A stretch of 64,000 bases of DNA from NCBI RefSeq assembly GCF_019645855.1, contig NZ_CP080999.1, positions 2,976,001-3,040,000 of the forward strand, given 5' to 3'. The position numbers were made by a program, and so were the translations under genes. Of this stretch, positions 16,653 through 24,841 are shown piece after piece (position 1 is the first letter of the stretch; every line of letters starts with the position of its first letter). The notes beneath the pieces are model-generated. The model saw only the letters and a list, made by a program, of their open reading frames with translations, had not been told where the DNA came from and did not search any database. This stretch comes from Mycobacterium malmoense. GTDB taxonomy: Bacteria > Actinomycetota > Actinomycetes > Mycobacteriales > Mycobacteriaceae.

Positions 16653-17621
16653 TCAGGTGACGTCGTCATGGTGGCCGGCGGTGAACGACGGCTCGGGTAT
16701 CGGATCGGATATCGGTGAAGGCGGCTCGATGACCGACGCTTCGTCGTCGGGAATCATGGCTTGGGCCTCGCGCTTGGCTTTGCGCTTGTCGTGCAGTCGG
16801 GCGACCTGAATGGCCAGCTCGAGGAGCACCGACAGCGCCATCCCCAGCGCCGTCATGGAAAACGGGTCGGATCCCGGGGTAAATACGGCCGCGAACACGA
16901 ACATCGAGAAGATCAGGCCGCGCCGCCACGACTTGAGCCGCTGGTAGGTCAGCAGGCCCGCCATGTTGAGCATGACGATCAGCAGCGGGAATTCGAAGCT
17001 GACCCCGAAAACGACCAACAGGTTGATCAGGAAGCCGAAATATCGGTCGCCGGACAAAGCAGTCACCTGCACGTCGCTGCCGACGGTCAACAGGAAGCCC
17101 AGCGCCTTGGACAGCACGAAGTACGCCAGCACGGCACCGCCGACGAACAGCACCGCGGCGGGGATCACGAACGCGATCGCGAAGCGGCGCTCCTTCTGGT
17201 AAAGGCCCGGCGTGATGAATGCCCACAGCTCGTAGAGCCACACCGGGCAGGCCAGCACGATCCCGACCGTCATCCCGACCTTGAGCCGCAGCATGAATTG
17301 GTCGAACGGCGCCGTGGCCAGCAGGCGGCACTGGCCGTCGGCGCTGATATCCGCGCGCGCCGACTGCGGCAGGGAACAGTAGGGGTGCCGCAGCCACTCG
17401 CCGAGGCTCTCCAGCCCGAAGATCGAATGCGAGTACCAGACGAACCCAAAGATGGTGGTGATCAGGATCGCGGCCAGGGAGATCAGCAGCCGGGCGCGCA
17501 GCTCGGTCAGGTGGTCGACCAGCGACATCGTCGCGTCCGGATTGGTGCGGCTGCGCCTGTTGCGAGGGTTGAGCCGCTTCAGCAAGCCGGCGGTGCGCGC
17601 TGAAACCTTGAAACCTTTCAC
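16653..17621 (-). CDS. tatC: Sec-independent (twin-arginine) protein translocase subunit TatC
   Basis: A 322-residue polytopic membrane protein with six predicted helices and the TatC signatures SLVDHLTELRARLL near the N-terminus and FALL/FEFPLLIVMLN in the middle. It recognises twin-arginine signal peptides and, with TatA, moves folded proteins across the plasma membrane. The C-terminal tail (IPDDEASVIEPPSP...) is long and acidic, as in other mycobacteria. It starts at GTG 17621, 51 bases downstream of tatA, so the two are likely one transcript. Corresponds to Rv2093c. Confidence 0.96.
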   Translation of the reverse strand: MKGFKVSARTAGLLKRLNPRNRRSRTNPDATMSLVDHLTELRARLLISLAAILITTIFGFVWYSHSIFGLESLGEWLRHPYCSLPQSARADISADGQCRLLATAPFDQFMLRLKVGMTVGIVLACPVWLYELWAFITPGLYQKERRFAIAFVIPAAVLFVGGAVLAYFVLSKALGFLLTVGSDVQVTALSGDRYFGFLINLLVVFGVSFEFPLLIVMLNMAGLLTYQRLKSWRRGLIFSMFVFAAVFTPGSDPFSMTALGMALSVLLELAIQVARLHDKRKAKREAQAMIPDDEASVIEPPSPISDPIPEPSFTAGHHDDVT

Positions 17622-17672
17622 GACGCTCGGTTTGTGCTCGGTCGGTGGCGCTCGGGCACCGCGGCTACGAGG

Positions 17673-17939
17673 CTAAGCCGGGCGTGCTTCGGTGTGACCC
17701 TGCTCGGTGGCCGCCGGCGGGTCGACCCGCTGCGACTGCACGGGCTGCGGGGTCGGCGCGGGGGTTTGGATGGAAGGCGCCTCGCCCTTGCCTTCGGTCT
17801 GCATTTCGCGCAGCTCGGACTTGAAGATGCGCATCGACTTGCCCAGCGAGCGGGCCGCATCGGGGAGCTTCTTGGCACCGAAGAGCAGGATCACCACCAC
17901 CGCGAGGATCGCCCAGTGCCACGGACTAAGACTGCCCAC
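17673..17939 (-). CDS. tatA: Twin-arginine translocase subunit TatA
   Basis: An 88-residue protein with one N-terminal membrane helix (SPWHWAILAVVVILLF), the Gly hinge (FGAKKLPDAARSLGKSMRIFKSE) and an amphipathic helix, the standard TatA pore-forming layout. The tail is Pro/Gln-rich. GTG 17939 is chosen because M. tuberculosis TatA begins MGSLSPWHW; the longer frame upstream lacks support. Together with tatC directly downstream it forms the Tat machinery. tatB is not in this window. Confidence 0.95.
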   Translation of the reverse strand: MGSLSPWHWAILAVVVILLFGAKKLPDAARSLGKSMRIFKSELREMQTEGKGEAPSIQTPAPTPQPVQSQRVDPPAATEQGHTEARPA

Positions 17940-17989
17940 TTTGATTACCTCCAGACGTCCACCCGATGTTACCGCAGCTACGGCTGGAC

Positions 17990-18967
17990 CTACCCTGACC
18001 ACACCGCAGCCTGGTAGGACTCCAGAGCCGCCGCTGCGGCAGCGCGCACGCGCCGCGCCAGCGACTCCGGCGCCACTACTTGCACCGCCGCGCCGAAGCC
18101 CAGCACCAGGCGCGTCATCCAGTCCTCGGAGGCGTAGGTCATGACGGCCTCACACGAGCCGTCCGGCAACTCACGCACCTCCCGCATCGGGTAGTACTCG
18201 AACATCCACGACGCCGAGGGCGCCACCCGCAGCCTGGCCGACGGCAGTGACGGATCGCCGTCGAACAGCGACGTGTCGGGGGGCGCCTGCACCGCCGGTT
18301 CGGGCGGGGCGGCCGGCTCGCCCAACTCGGCGGCGTCCACGATCCGGTCGAAGCGGAACAGCCGGACCCCTTCCGCCTCCCGCGACCAGGCCTCCAAGTA
18401 GCTGTGGCCGCCGATCAGTAGCACCCGAATGGGGTCGACGATCCGGCTGGTGAGGGTGTCGTGGGACGCGGAGTAGTAGTCGATGGCCAGCGCGTGTTTG
18501 TACTGCACCGCCGTCCGCACCGTGGCCGCGGCCCGGCTTTCGACCGGCGCGGGCTCGTCGACGGCCGCCGCCGACGTTGTCGCGTCCTGCCCGACGGCAC
18601 CCGCGGCGGCCTCGATCTTCGCGATCGCGCTGCGCGCCGCCTCCGGATCGACCACGCCCGGAATGTCGGCCAGCGCCCGCAGCGCCACCAACAGGCCGGT
18701 GGCCTCCGGCGACGTGAGCTTGAGCGGCCGGTCGATGCCCGCCGAGAACGTCACCTCGATGGTGTCGCCGGCGAACTCGAATTCGATCAGATCACCCGGG
18801 TAGTAGCCGGGGAGGCCGCACATCCACAGCTGGTTGAGGTCCTCCTCCAGCTGCTTGGCGGACACCCCCAGGTCCGCGGCGGCCTTGGCCCGGGTGACCT
18901 TCGGGTTGGCCTGGAAATACGGCACCATGTTGAGCAACCGGACCAGCCGGCTGGAAATCTGGGTCAC
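17990..18967 (-). CDS. pafC: WYL-domain transcriptional regulator PafC
   Basis: A 325-residue protein with an N-terminal winged-helix segment (TRAKAAADLGVSAKQLEEDL) and a C-terminal WYL/WCX architecture. PafC acts with PafB as a heterodimeric activator of the mycobacterial LexA-independent DNA-damage response, and is not required for pupylation despite its name. The GTG start overlaps the pafB stop (GTGA), so the partners are translationally coupled. It lies 50 bases upstream of tatA. Corresponds to Rv2095c. Confidence 0.95.
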   Translation of the reverse strand: MTQISSRLVRLLNMVPYFQANPKVTRAKAAADLGVSAKQLEEDLNQLWMCGLPGYYPGDLIEFEFAGDTIEVTFSAGIDRPLKLTSPEATGLLVALRALADIPGVVDPEAARSAIAKIEAAAGAVGQDATTSAAAVDEPAPVESRAAATVRTAVQYKHALAIDYYSASHDTLTSRIVDPIRVLLIGGHSYLEAWSREAEGVRLFRFDRIVDAAELGEPAAPPEPAVQAPPDTSLFDGDPSLPSARLRVAPSASWMFEYYPMREVRELPDGSCEAVMTYASEDWMTRLVLGFGAAVQVVAPESLARRVRAAAAAALESYQAAVWSG

Positions 18968-19959
18968 GGGCGCCCCGCGTGGGCGCGCAGCCGGGCCAGC
19001 ACGTCATCGCGCAGGGACTGCGGCTCCAGGACGACGGCGTCCGCGCCGTAGCCGGCGATGTCACGCGCCAGTCGGTCGGCCGATCCGATGTCGAGCTCGA
19101 TCACCTCGCCGTCGCGGCCGCCGAGTTGGCGCGCGGCGATCGGCCTTCCGGCGCGCCGCAGTGCGGTGGCCCGCCCGTCGGCAACCCAAACCTGGGCCCG
19201 CGCGCCGGTCGGCACCTCGGTGACTTTCTGGGACACGATCTTTCGCAGGTCCACGCCGGCGGGCACGGTGACCGCGCCGGGCGGGCCGATCGGCGTCACG
19301 TCGGCATCGATCCGGGAAAGCCGGAAGACGCGGGTGTCGTCGCGGTCGCGGTCGTGGCCCACCAGATACCAGCGGCCCTTCTCGGTGACCACGCCCCACG
19401 GCTCGACGGTGCGCGTGGTGTAGGGCTCGGCCCGCGACGGCCGGTGCGGGAACTGCACCGCCCGCCGGGAACCGATGGCCGACAACAGGATTCCGAGCAC
19501 GTCCTCCGACCCGCGCAGGCCCGGCACCCCGGCCGGAGACGCGATGGCCACCGGCGCCCCGGTATCGAGGGGGTCGACGTCGACCCCGGCGGCGCGCAGC
19601 TTGAGCAACGCACCCTGGGTGGCGGTGATCAACTCGGGCGACTCCCACAGCTGCGTGGCGACGGCCACCGCGGCCGCCTCGTCCGGGGTCAGTGCGACGG
19701 GCGGCAGCGCATAGGCGTCGCGGTTGATCCGATACCCCTCGGTGGGGTCCAGCACCGACACCCTGCCGATCTCGAGCGGGATGCCGAGGTCGCGCAACTC
19801 GTTCTTGTCGCGCTCGAACATCCGGGAGAACGCCTCGGCGGTGGGGCTGTCCGAATAACCCGCCACGCTGGACCTGATCTTTTCGGCGGTGATGTAGCCG
19901 CGGGTGGACAGCAGGGCGATGACCAGGTTTACCAGCCGTTCGACTTTCGAGGTCGCCAT
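18964..19959 (-). CDS. pafB: WYL-domain transcriptional regulator PafB
   Basis: A 331-residue DNA-binding regulator: helix-turn-helix at the N-terminus (RGYITAEKIRSSVAGYSDSPTAEAF), then a WYL domain with GRWYLVGHDRDRDDTRVFRLSRI. With PafC it forms the PafBC complex that recruits RNA polymerase to DNA-repair promoters after damage. ATG 19959 follows the pafA stop by eight bases, so pafA-pafB-pafC is a tight operon. Corresponds to Rv2096c. Confidence 0.95.
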   Translation of the reverse strand: MATSKVERLVNLVIALLSTRGYITAEKIRSSVAGYSDSPTAEAFSRMFERDKNELRDLGIPLEIGRVSVLDPTEGYRINRDAYALPPVALTPDEAAAVAVATQLWESPELITATQGALLKLRAAGVDVDPLDTGAPVAIASPAGVPGLRGSEDVLGILLSAIGSRRAVQFPHRPSRAEPYTTRTVEPWGVVTEKGRWYLVGHDRDRDDTRVFRLSRIDADVTPIGPPGAVTVPAGVDLRKIVSQKVTEVPTGARAQVWVADGRATALRRAGRPIAARQLGGRDGEVIELDIGSADRLARDIAGYGADAVVLEPQSLRDDVLARLRAHAGRP

Positions 19960-19967
19960 CTGACCGG

Positions 19968-21326
19968 CTACATGCTCGCGATCAGCCGTTTGACCCGCTC
20001 GTCGACCGCCCGGAATGGGTCCTTGCACAGCACGGTGCGCTGGGCCTGGTCGTTGAGCTTGAGGTGCACCCAGTCGACGGTGAAGTCGCGCCCGGCCGCC
20101 TGTGCGGCGCTGATGAATTCGCCGCGCAGCCGGGCGCGGGTGGTCTGCGGCGGGTGGTCGACGGCCTCCGCGATGTCCTCGTCGGTGGTGACGCGCGCCG
20201 CCAGGCCCTTGCGCTGCAGCAGGTCGAAGACGCCGCGGCCGCGCTTGATGTCGTGGTAGGCGAGGTCCAGCTGGGCGATCTTCGGGTCGGACAGTTCCAT
20301 GTTGTAGCGGTCCTGGTAGCGCTGGAACAGCTTGCGCTTGATCACCCAGTCGATCTCGGTGTCCACCTTGGCGAAATCCTGGCTCTCGACGGCGTCGAGC
20401 TGGCGGCCCCACAGGTCGACGACCTGCTCGATCTGCGCGTTGGGCTCCCGGGTCTGCAGGTGCTCGACCGCGCGGCTGTAGTACTCGCGCTGGATGTCCA
20501 GCGCGCTGGCCTGACGCCCGCCCGCCAGCCGCACCGGCCGCCGGCCCGTGATGTCGTGGCTGACCTCACGGATCGCGCGGATGGGGTTGTCCAGCGAGAA
20601 GTCCCGGAAGGGAACCCCGGCTTCGATCATCTCCAGCACCAGCGCCGCGGTGCCCACCTTGAGCATCGTGCTCGTCTCGCACATGTTGGAGTCGCCGACG
20701 ATGACGTGCAGCCGCCGGTACTTTTCGGCGTCGGCGTGCGGCTCGTCGCGGGTGTTGATGATGGGGCGTGATCGGGTCGTTGCGCTGGAGACGCCCTCCC
20801 AGATGTGCTCGGCGCGTTGGCTCAGGCAGAACGTCGCGGCCTTCGGGGTTTGCAGCACCTTGCCGGCGCCGCAGATCAGCTGGCGAGTGACCAGGAACGG
20901 CAGCAGCACATCGGAGATCCGGGAGAACTCGCCGGCCCGCACGATCAGGTAGTTCTCGTGGCAGCCATACGAATTGCCCGCCGAGTCGGTGTTGTTCTTG
21001 AACAGGTAGATGTCGCCGCCGATGCCCTCGTCGGCGAGCCGCTGCTCGGCGTCGATGAGCAGGTCTTCCAGCACCCATTCGCCGGCCCGGTCGTGGGTGA
21101 CCAGCTGCACCAGGCTGTCGCATTCGGCGGTGGCGTACTCGGGATGGCTGCCCACGTCGAGGTAAAGGCGGGCGCCGTTGCGCAGGAAGACGTTGGAGCT
21201 GCGGCCCCAGGACACCACCCGGCGGAACAGGTAGCGGGCGACCTCGTCCGGGGACAGCCGTCGGTGACCGTGGAACGTGCAGGTGACACCGAACTCGGTC
21301 TCGATGCCCATGATTCGCCGCTGCAC
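19968..21326 (-). CDS. pafA: Pup-protein ligase PafA
   Basis: The 452-residue enzyme uses ATP to join the C-terminal glutamate of Pup to lysines of substrate proteins, marking them for the proteasome. It belongs to the carboxylate-amine ligase/glutamine-synthetase-like fold shared with Dop. Visible blocks are RRIMGIETEFGV with the metal/nucleotide Glu residues, LYLDVGSHPEYATAECD, and INTRDEPHADAEKYRRLHVI. The length matches M. tuberculosis PafA exactly from GTG 21326. TACCCT lies seven bases upstream of that codon, suggesting a leaderless message. Corresponds to Rv2097c. Confidence 0.97.
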   Translation of the reverse strand: MQRRIMGIETEFGVTCTFHGHRRLSPDEVARYLFRRVVSWGRSSNVFLRNGARLYLDVGSHPEYATAECDSLVQLVTHDRAGEWVLEDLLIDAEQRLADEGIGGDIYLFKNNTDSAGNSYGCHENYLIVRAGEFSRISDVLLPFLVTRQLICGAGKVLQTPKAATFCLSQRAEHIWEGVSSATTRSRPIINTRDEPHADAEKYRRLHVIVGDSNMCETSTMLKVGTAALVLEMIEAGVPFRDFSLDNPIRAIREVSHDITGRRPVRLAGGRQASALDIQREYYSRAVEHLQTREPNAQIEQVVDLWGRQLDAVESQDFAKVDTEIDWVIKRKLFQRYQDRYNMELSDPKIAQLDLAYHDIKRGRGVFDLLQRKGLAARVTTDEDIAEAVDHPPQTTRARLRGEFISAAQAAGRDFTVDWVHLKLNDQAQRTVLCKDPFRAVDERVKRLIASM

Positions 21327-21333
21327 GTAATCG

Positions 21334-21339
21334 AGGGTA
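21334..21339 (-). promoter_or_regulatory. -10 element TACCCT, predicted leaderless start of pafA
   Basis: On the minus strand TACCCT stands seven bases before the pafA GTG. No Shine-Dalgarno-like sequence lies between, which fits a leaderless transcript. Confidence 0.5.
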
Positions 21340-21414
21340 CTGGTTGACCGGACGCCGCGGTGGGCAGCCGCGCCCATTCGCTTAACGGACCGTCGGGTTG
21401 TCGGCGCGGTCGAG

Positions 21415-21420
21415 TAGAGT
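21415..21420 (+). promoter_or_regulatory. -10 element TAGAGT, predicted leaderless start of the 13E12-family gene
   Basis: TAGAGT is followed by seven bases and then ATG 21428, the same spacing as at several other genes in this window. Confidence 0.45.
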
Positions 21421-21427
21421 CGAATGT

Positions 21428-22972
21428 ATGTTCGATGTCTCGCTGCCGGGCCCCGCGGAGCTGCGCCGCGCCGACGATGCCGCGCTGGTGGCCGCGATCG
21501 AGGACTGTGCACGCGCCGAGGCCGCCGTGGGCGCCCGGCGCCTGTCGGCGATCGCCGAACTCACCCGCCGGCGGACGGCCGATGACGAGCGCGCGAACTG
21601 GGCCTGCGATTCCTGGGACTCCGCGGCCGCGGAAGTGGCTGCGGCGCTGGGCATCAGCCACGGCAAGGCGTCAGGCCAGATGCATCTGAGCCTCACCCTG
21701 AATCGCCTGCCCAAGGTGGCGGCGCTGTTCTTGGCCGGGCGGCTCAGCTCTTACCTGGTGTCCGTCATCACGTGGCGGACCTACCTGATCCGGGACCAGG
21801 AGGCGCTGGGACTCGTCGATGCCGCCCTGGCCGAACACGCAATCGCCTGGGGGCCGTTGTCGGCGTCCAAACTGGAGCAAGCCATCGACGGCTGGATCGA
21901 CCGCTACGACCCCGGTGCGCTGCGGCGCACACGCATGACGGCCCGCAATCGCGAGGTATGCGTCGGCGCCGCCGACGACCATGCCGGCACGGCCGCGCTG
22001 TGGGGACGGCTGTACGCCACCGACGCGGCGATGCTGGATCGCCGGCTGATGCAGATGGCCCACGCCGTCTGCGACGACGACCCGCGCACCATCGCCCAGC
22101 GCCGCGCCGACGCGCTGGGTGCGCTGGCCGCGGGTGCCGAACGGCTCGCGTGCGCTTGCGGCAACGCCGACTGCCCCTCCGGCGCCGGCAAAGACGAGCG
22201 GGCAACCGGTGTCGTCATCCACGTCGTCGCCGAGGCCTTGGCACTCGAGGCCGAACCCGACCCGCACGTCTCGGGCGAGGGACCCCCGCCGCGACCGATC
22301 ACGCCGGACATGACCCTTGCCGAGGCGTTGGCCCCCGACCCCGAGCCCGAGCCGCCCGCGACGCCGGCGGTCAAACCGCCCGCCGCGCTGATCACCAACG
22401 GCGGTGTGGTGCCCGCGCCGCTGCTGGCCGAATTGATCCGCGGCGGCGCCACCATCAGCCAGGTGCGCCATCCGGGCGACTTTGCACCGGAGCCGCATTA
22501 CCGGCCGTCGGCCAAGCTGGCCGAATTCGTCCGGATCCGGGATTTGACGTGCCGGTTCCCCGGTTGTGACCGCCCCGCCGAATTTTGCGACATTGACCAT
22601 ACGGTGCCGTACCCGCTCGGGCCCACGCATCCGTCAAATCTCAAGTGCGAGTGTAGAAAACACCACCTTCTGAAGACGTTTTGGACAGACTGGCGTGACG
22701 TGCAACTGCCGGATGGCACGGTGGTCTGGACCGCGCCCAACGGCCGCACCTACACCACCCGCCCGGGCAGCCGCATCTTCTTCCCCGCCTGGCACACCAC
22801 CACCGCCGAGCTACCCGAAACCCCAACCCCGGCAACCACTGTCGAGCGCCGCGGCGTGATGATGCCCCGAAGACGGCGGACCCGAGCCGCCGACCTGGCC
22901 CGCCGCATCAAACGCGAACGCGCCCTCAACGATGCGCATGTCGCCGAACGCAACAGGCCGCCACCGTTCTGA
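21428..22972 (+). CDS. DUF222/HNH endonuclease, 13E12 repeat family
   Basis: A 514-residue protein with an N-terminal DUF222 region (PAELRRADDAALVAAIEDCARAEAA...) and a C-terminal HNH nuclease module: C-x4-C in CRFPGCD, DIDHTVPYPLGPTHPSNL and CRKHH. These proteins are the multi-copy 13E12 family of mycobacteria. In M. tuberculosis members form REP13E12 elements, some of which are attachment sites of prophage phiRv1. The function is uncertain: a homing-like or restriction-like nuclease is plausible. It sits on the opposite strand between pafA and prcA, splitting the Pup-proteasome cluster, as Rv2100 does. It ends two bases before the prcA stop. Confidence 0.9.
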   Translation: MFDVSLPGPAELRRADDAALVAAIEDCARAEAAVGARRLSAIAELTRRRTADDERANWACDSWDSAAAEVAAALGISHGKASGQMHLSLTLNRLPKVAALFLAGRLSSYLVSVITWRTYLIRDQEALGLVDAALAEHAIAWGPLSASKLEQAIDGWIDRYDPGALRRTRMTARNREVCVGAADDHAGTAALWGRLYATDAAMLDRRLMQMAHAVCDDDPRTIAQRRADALGALAAGAERLACACGNADCPSGAGKDERATGVVIHVVAEALALEAEPDPHVSGEGPPPRPITPDMTLAEALAPDPEPEPPATPAVKPPAALITNGGVVPAPLLAELIRGGATISQVRHPGDFAPEPHYRPSAKLAEFVRIRDLTCRFPGCDRPAEFCDIDHTVPYPLGPTHPSNLKCECRKHHLLKTFWTDWRDVQLPDGTVVWTAPNGRTYTTRPGSRIFFPAWHTTTAELPETPTPATTVERRGVMMPRRRRTRAADLARRIKRERALNDAHVAERNRPPPF

Positions 22973-22973
22973 G

Positions 22974-23699
22974 TCAGTCGGGCTGCTCCTGCTGCGGTAG
23001 CAGCGCTTCCAGGCCGGATCCCGTGATGCGCCGAAACGCGCGCCGCGGCCGGCTGGCGTCGAGGATGGCGACCTCCAGGTTGGACACGCCGAGCGCGGGC
23101 TGGTCGCCGCCCGCGCCGTTGCTACTGCCCGCCCGCAGCGCCTCGACCGCGATCCGCACCGCGTCGCGCAGGTCGGCGTTCTCGGCGTAGGAGTCCTTGA
23201 GCGCGTTGGAGATCGGTTCCGTGGTGCCGCCCATCACCACAAAATGCGGCTCGTCGGCGATCGACCCGTCGTAGGTAATCCGGTACAGCTCAGGCGGTTT
23301 CGTTTCGCCGTAGTGCGCGACCTCGGCGACACACAACTCGACCTCGTAGGGCTTGGCCTGCTCGGTGAAGATGCTTCCCAGCACCTGCGCGTATGCATTG
23401 GCCAGCTGCCGACCGGTGACGTCGCGACGGTCGTAGGCGTAGCCACGGGTGTCGGCCCACTGAATCCCGACCCGGCGCAGATTGTCGAACTCGTTGAACT
23501 TGCCCGCGGCCGCAAACCCCACGCGATCGTAGACTTCGCTGATCTTCTGCAGCGACCGTGACGGGTTCTCCGCGACGAACAACACACCACCGGCGTACGC
23601 CAGCGCCACCACGCTTTTGCCCCGCGCGATGCCCTTGCGCGCGAGCTCGCTGCGTTCGCGCATCGCCTGCTCGGGCGAGATGAAATACGGGAAGCTCAC
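22974..23699 (-). CDS. prcA: Proteasome subunit alpha
   Basis: The 241-residue alpha subunit forms the outer, gating rings of the 20S proteasome. Visible features are the N-terminal MSFPYFISPEQAMRERSELARKGIARG gate segment, ALAYAGGVLFVAENPS, and the C-terminal GSGLEALLPQ. It lacks a catalytic N-terminal threonine, as expected. It begins with a GTG that overlaps the prcB stop (GTGA). It is the last gene of the pup-prcB-prcA operon. Corresponds to Rv2109c. Confidence 0.97.
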   Translation of the reverse strand: MSFPYFISPEQAMRERSELARKGIARGKSVVALAYAGGVLFVAENPSRSLQKISEVYDRVGFAAAGKFNEFDNLRRVGIQWADTRGYAYDRRDVTGRQLANAYAQVLGSIFTEQAKPYEVELCVAEVAHYGETKPPELYRITYDGSIADEPHFVVMGGTTEPISNALKDSYAENADLRDAVRIAVEALRAGSSNGAGGDQPALGVSNLEVAILDASRPRRAFRRITGSGLEALLPQQEQPD

Positions 23700-24556
23700 T
23701 TCTCCCCCCGCGGCTCGGCGTCGGGACCGAAAGTATCTGCGCGCGAACGGCTTTCAATGATCTCCCGGGCCAGTTCGGCGATACGGCGCTCCGGCACGTC
23801 GACCGCCCCGTCGGCGTCGATGGTGACCGCCGTCGGGTAGATGCCGCGGACCAGATCCGGTCCGCCGGTGGCCGAATCGTCGTCGGCGGCGTCGTAGAGC
23901 GCCTCCACGGCCACCCGCAGCGCGGAATCACCATCGACGACCTGCGAGTACAGCTTCTTCATCGACGACTTGGCGAAGATCGACCCCGACCCCACCGACT
24001 GATAACCCTCTTCCTCGATGTTCCAGCCGCCGGCGGCGTCGAACGAGACGATGCGGCCGGCGCTTTCGGGATCCGCCGCATGGATGTCGTAGCCCGCCAG
24101 CAGCGGCAGCGCCACCAGTCCCTGCATCGCGGCCGCCAGGTTGCCGCGCACCATGATGGCGAGCCGGTTGACCTTGCCGGCAAAGGTGAGCGACAAGCCT
24201 TCGAGCTTCTCGTAGTGCTCGAGTTCCACGGCGTAGAGCCGGGCGAATTCGACGGCGACCGCGGCGGTGCCGGCGATGCCGGTGGCGGTGTAGTCGTCGG
24301 TGATGTAGACCTTCTTCACGTCGCGCCCGGCGATCATGTTGCCCTGCGTCGAGCGGCGATCGCCGGCGATGACGACGCCGCCGGGGTATTTCAGCGCGAC
24401 GATGGTGGTGCCGTGCGGCAGCCGGTCACCGACGCTCCCGCCGCCGAGGCTCGCCGGTAGCAACTCCGGCGCCTGGCGGCGCAGGAAGTCAGCAAACGAG
24501 GACAGGTCTATGGCGGGCGGGTTGGTGGACAGGCGATCGGAGAACGGCCAGATCAC
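23696..24556 (-). CDS. prcB: Proteasome subunit beta
   Basis: The 286-residue catalytic subunit of the 20S proteasome. A propeptide of 49 residues ends at LPHG, and autocleavage exposes Thr50 (TTIVALKYPGG) as the nucleophile. Asp and Lys of the active site are in GDRRSTQGNMIAGRDVKKVY. The GTG start overlaps the pup stop and its own stop overlaps prcA, so pup-prcB-prcA are translationally linked. Corresponds to Rv2110c. Confidence 0.97.
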   Translation of the reverse strand: MIWPFSDRLSTNPPAIDLSSFADFLRRQAPELLPASLGGGSVGDRLPHGTTIVALKYPGGVVIAGDRRSTQGNMIAGRDVKKVYITDDYTATGIAGTAAVAVEFARLYAVELEHYEKLEGLSLTFAGKVNRLAIMVRGNLAAAMQGLVALPLLAGYDIHAADPESAGRIVSFDAAGGWNIEEEGYQSVGSGSIFAKSSMKKLYSQVVDGDSALRVAVEALYDAADDDSATGGPDLVRGIYPTAVTIDADGAVDVPERRIAELAREIIESRSRADTFGPDAEPRGEK

Positions 24557-24747
24557 TGTCCGCCCTTTTGGACGTACGCGCGGACAAAGTCCTCGGCGTT
24601 CTCCTCAAGGACGTCGTCAATCTCGTCGAGCAGATCGTCGGTCTCCTCGGCCAACTTTTCGCGACGCTCCTGGCCCGCAGCAGTGGTGTCGGCGAAGTCG
24701 TCCTCGTCGCCGCCGCCACCACCACGCTTAGTCTGCTCCTGAGCCAT
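24553..24747 (-). CDS. pup: Prokaryotic ubiquitin-like protein Pup
   Basis: A 64-residue, largely disordered tag. It ends in Gly-Gly-Gln, so Dop must deamidate the last residue to glutamate before PafA can ligate it. The central segment LAEETDDLLDEIDDVLEENAEDFV forms the helix that binds the Mpa coiled coil. ATG 24747 gives the same length as M. tuberculosis Pup; an in-frame start eleven codons upstream is less likely. It is overlapped by prcB (GTGA) and lies 94 bases downstream of dop. Confidence 0.97.
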   Translation of the reverse strand: MAQEQTKRGGGGGDEDDFADTTAAGQERREKLAEETDDLLDEIDDVLEENAEDFVRAYVQKGGQ

Positions 24748-24841
24748 CGCCGCCTCCTGCATTGTTATCGGCCGCGTCACACGCCCGCCGGTCTTCCTCT
24801 ACCCTACCGGTCAACCCCGACGTTTCCCGGGTTAACGCGTC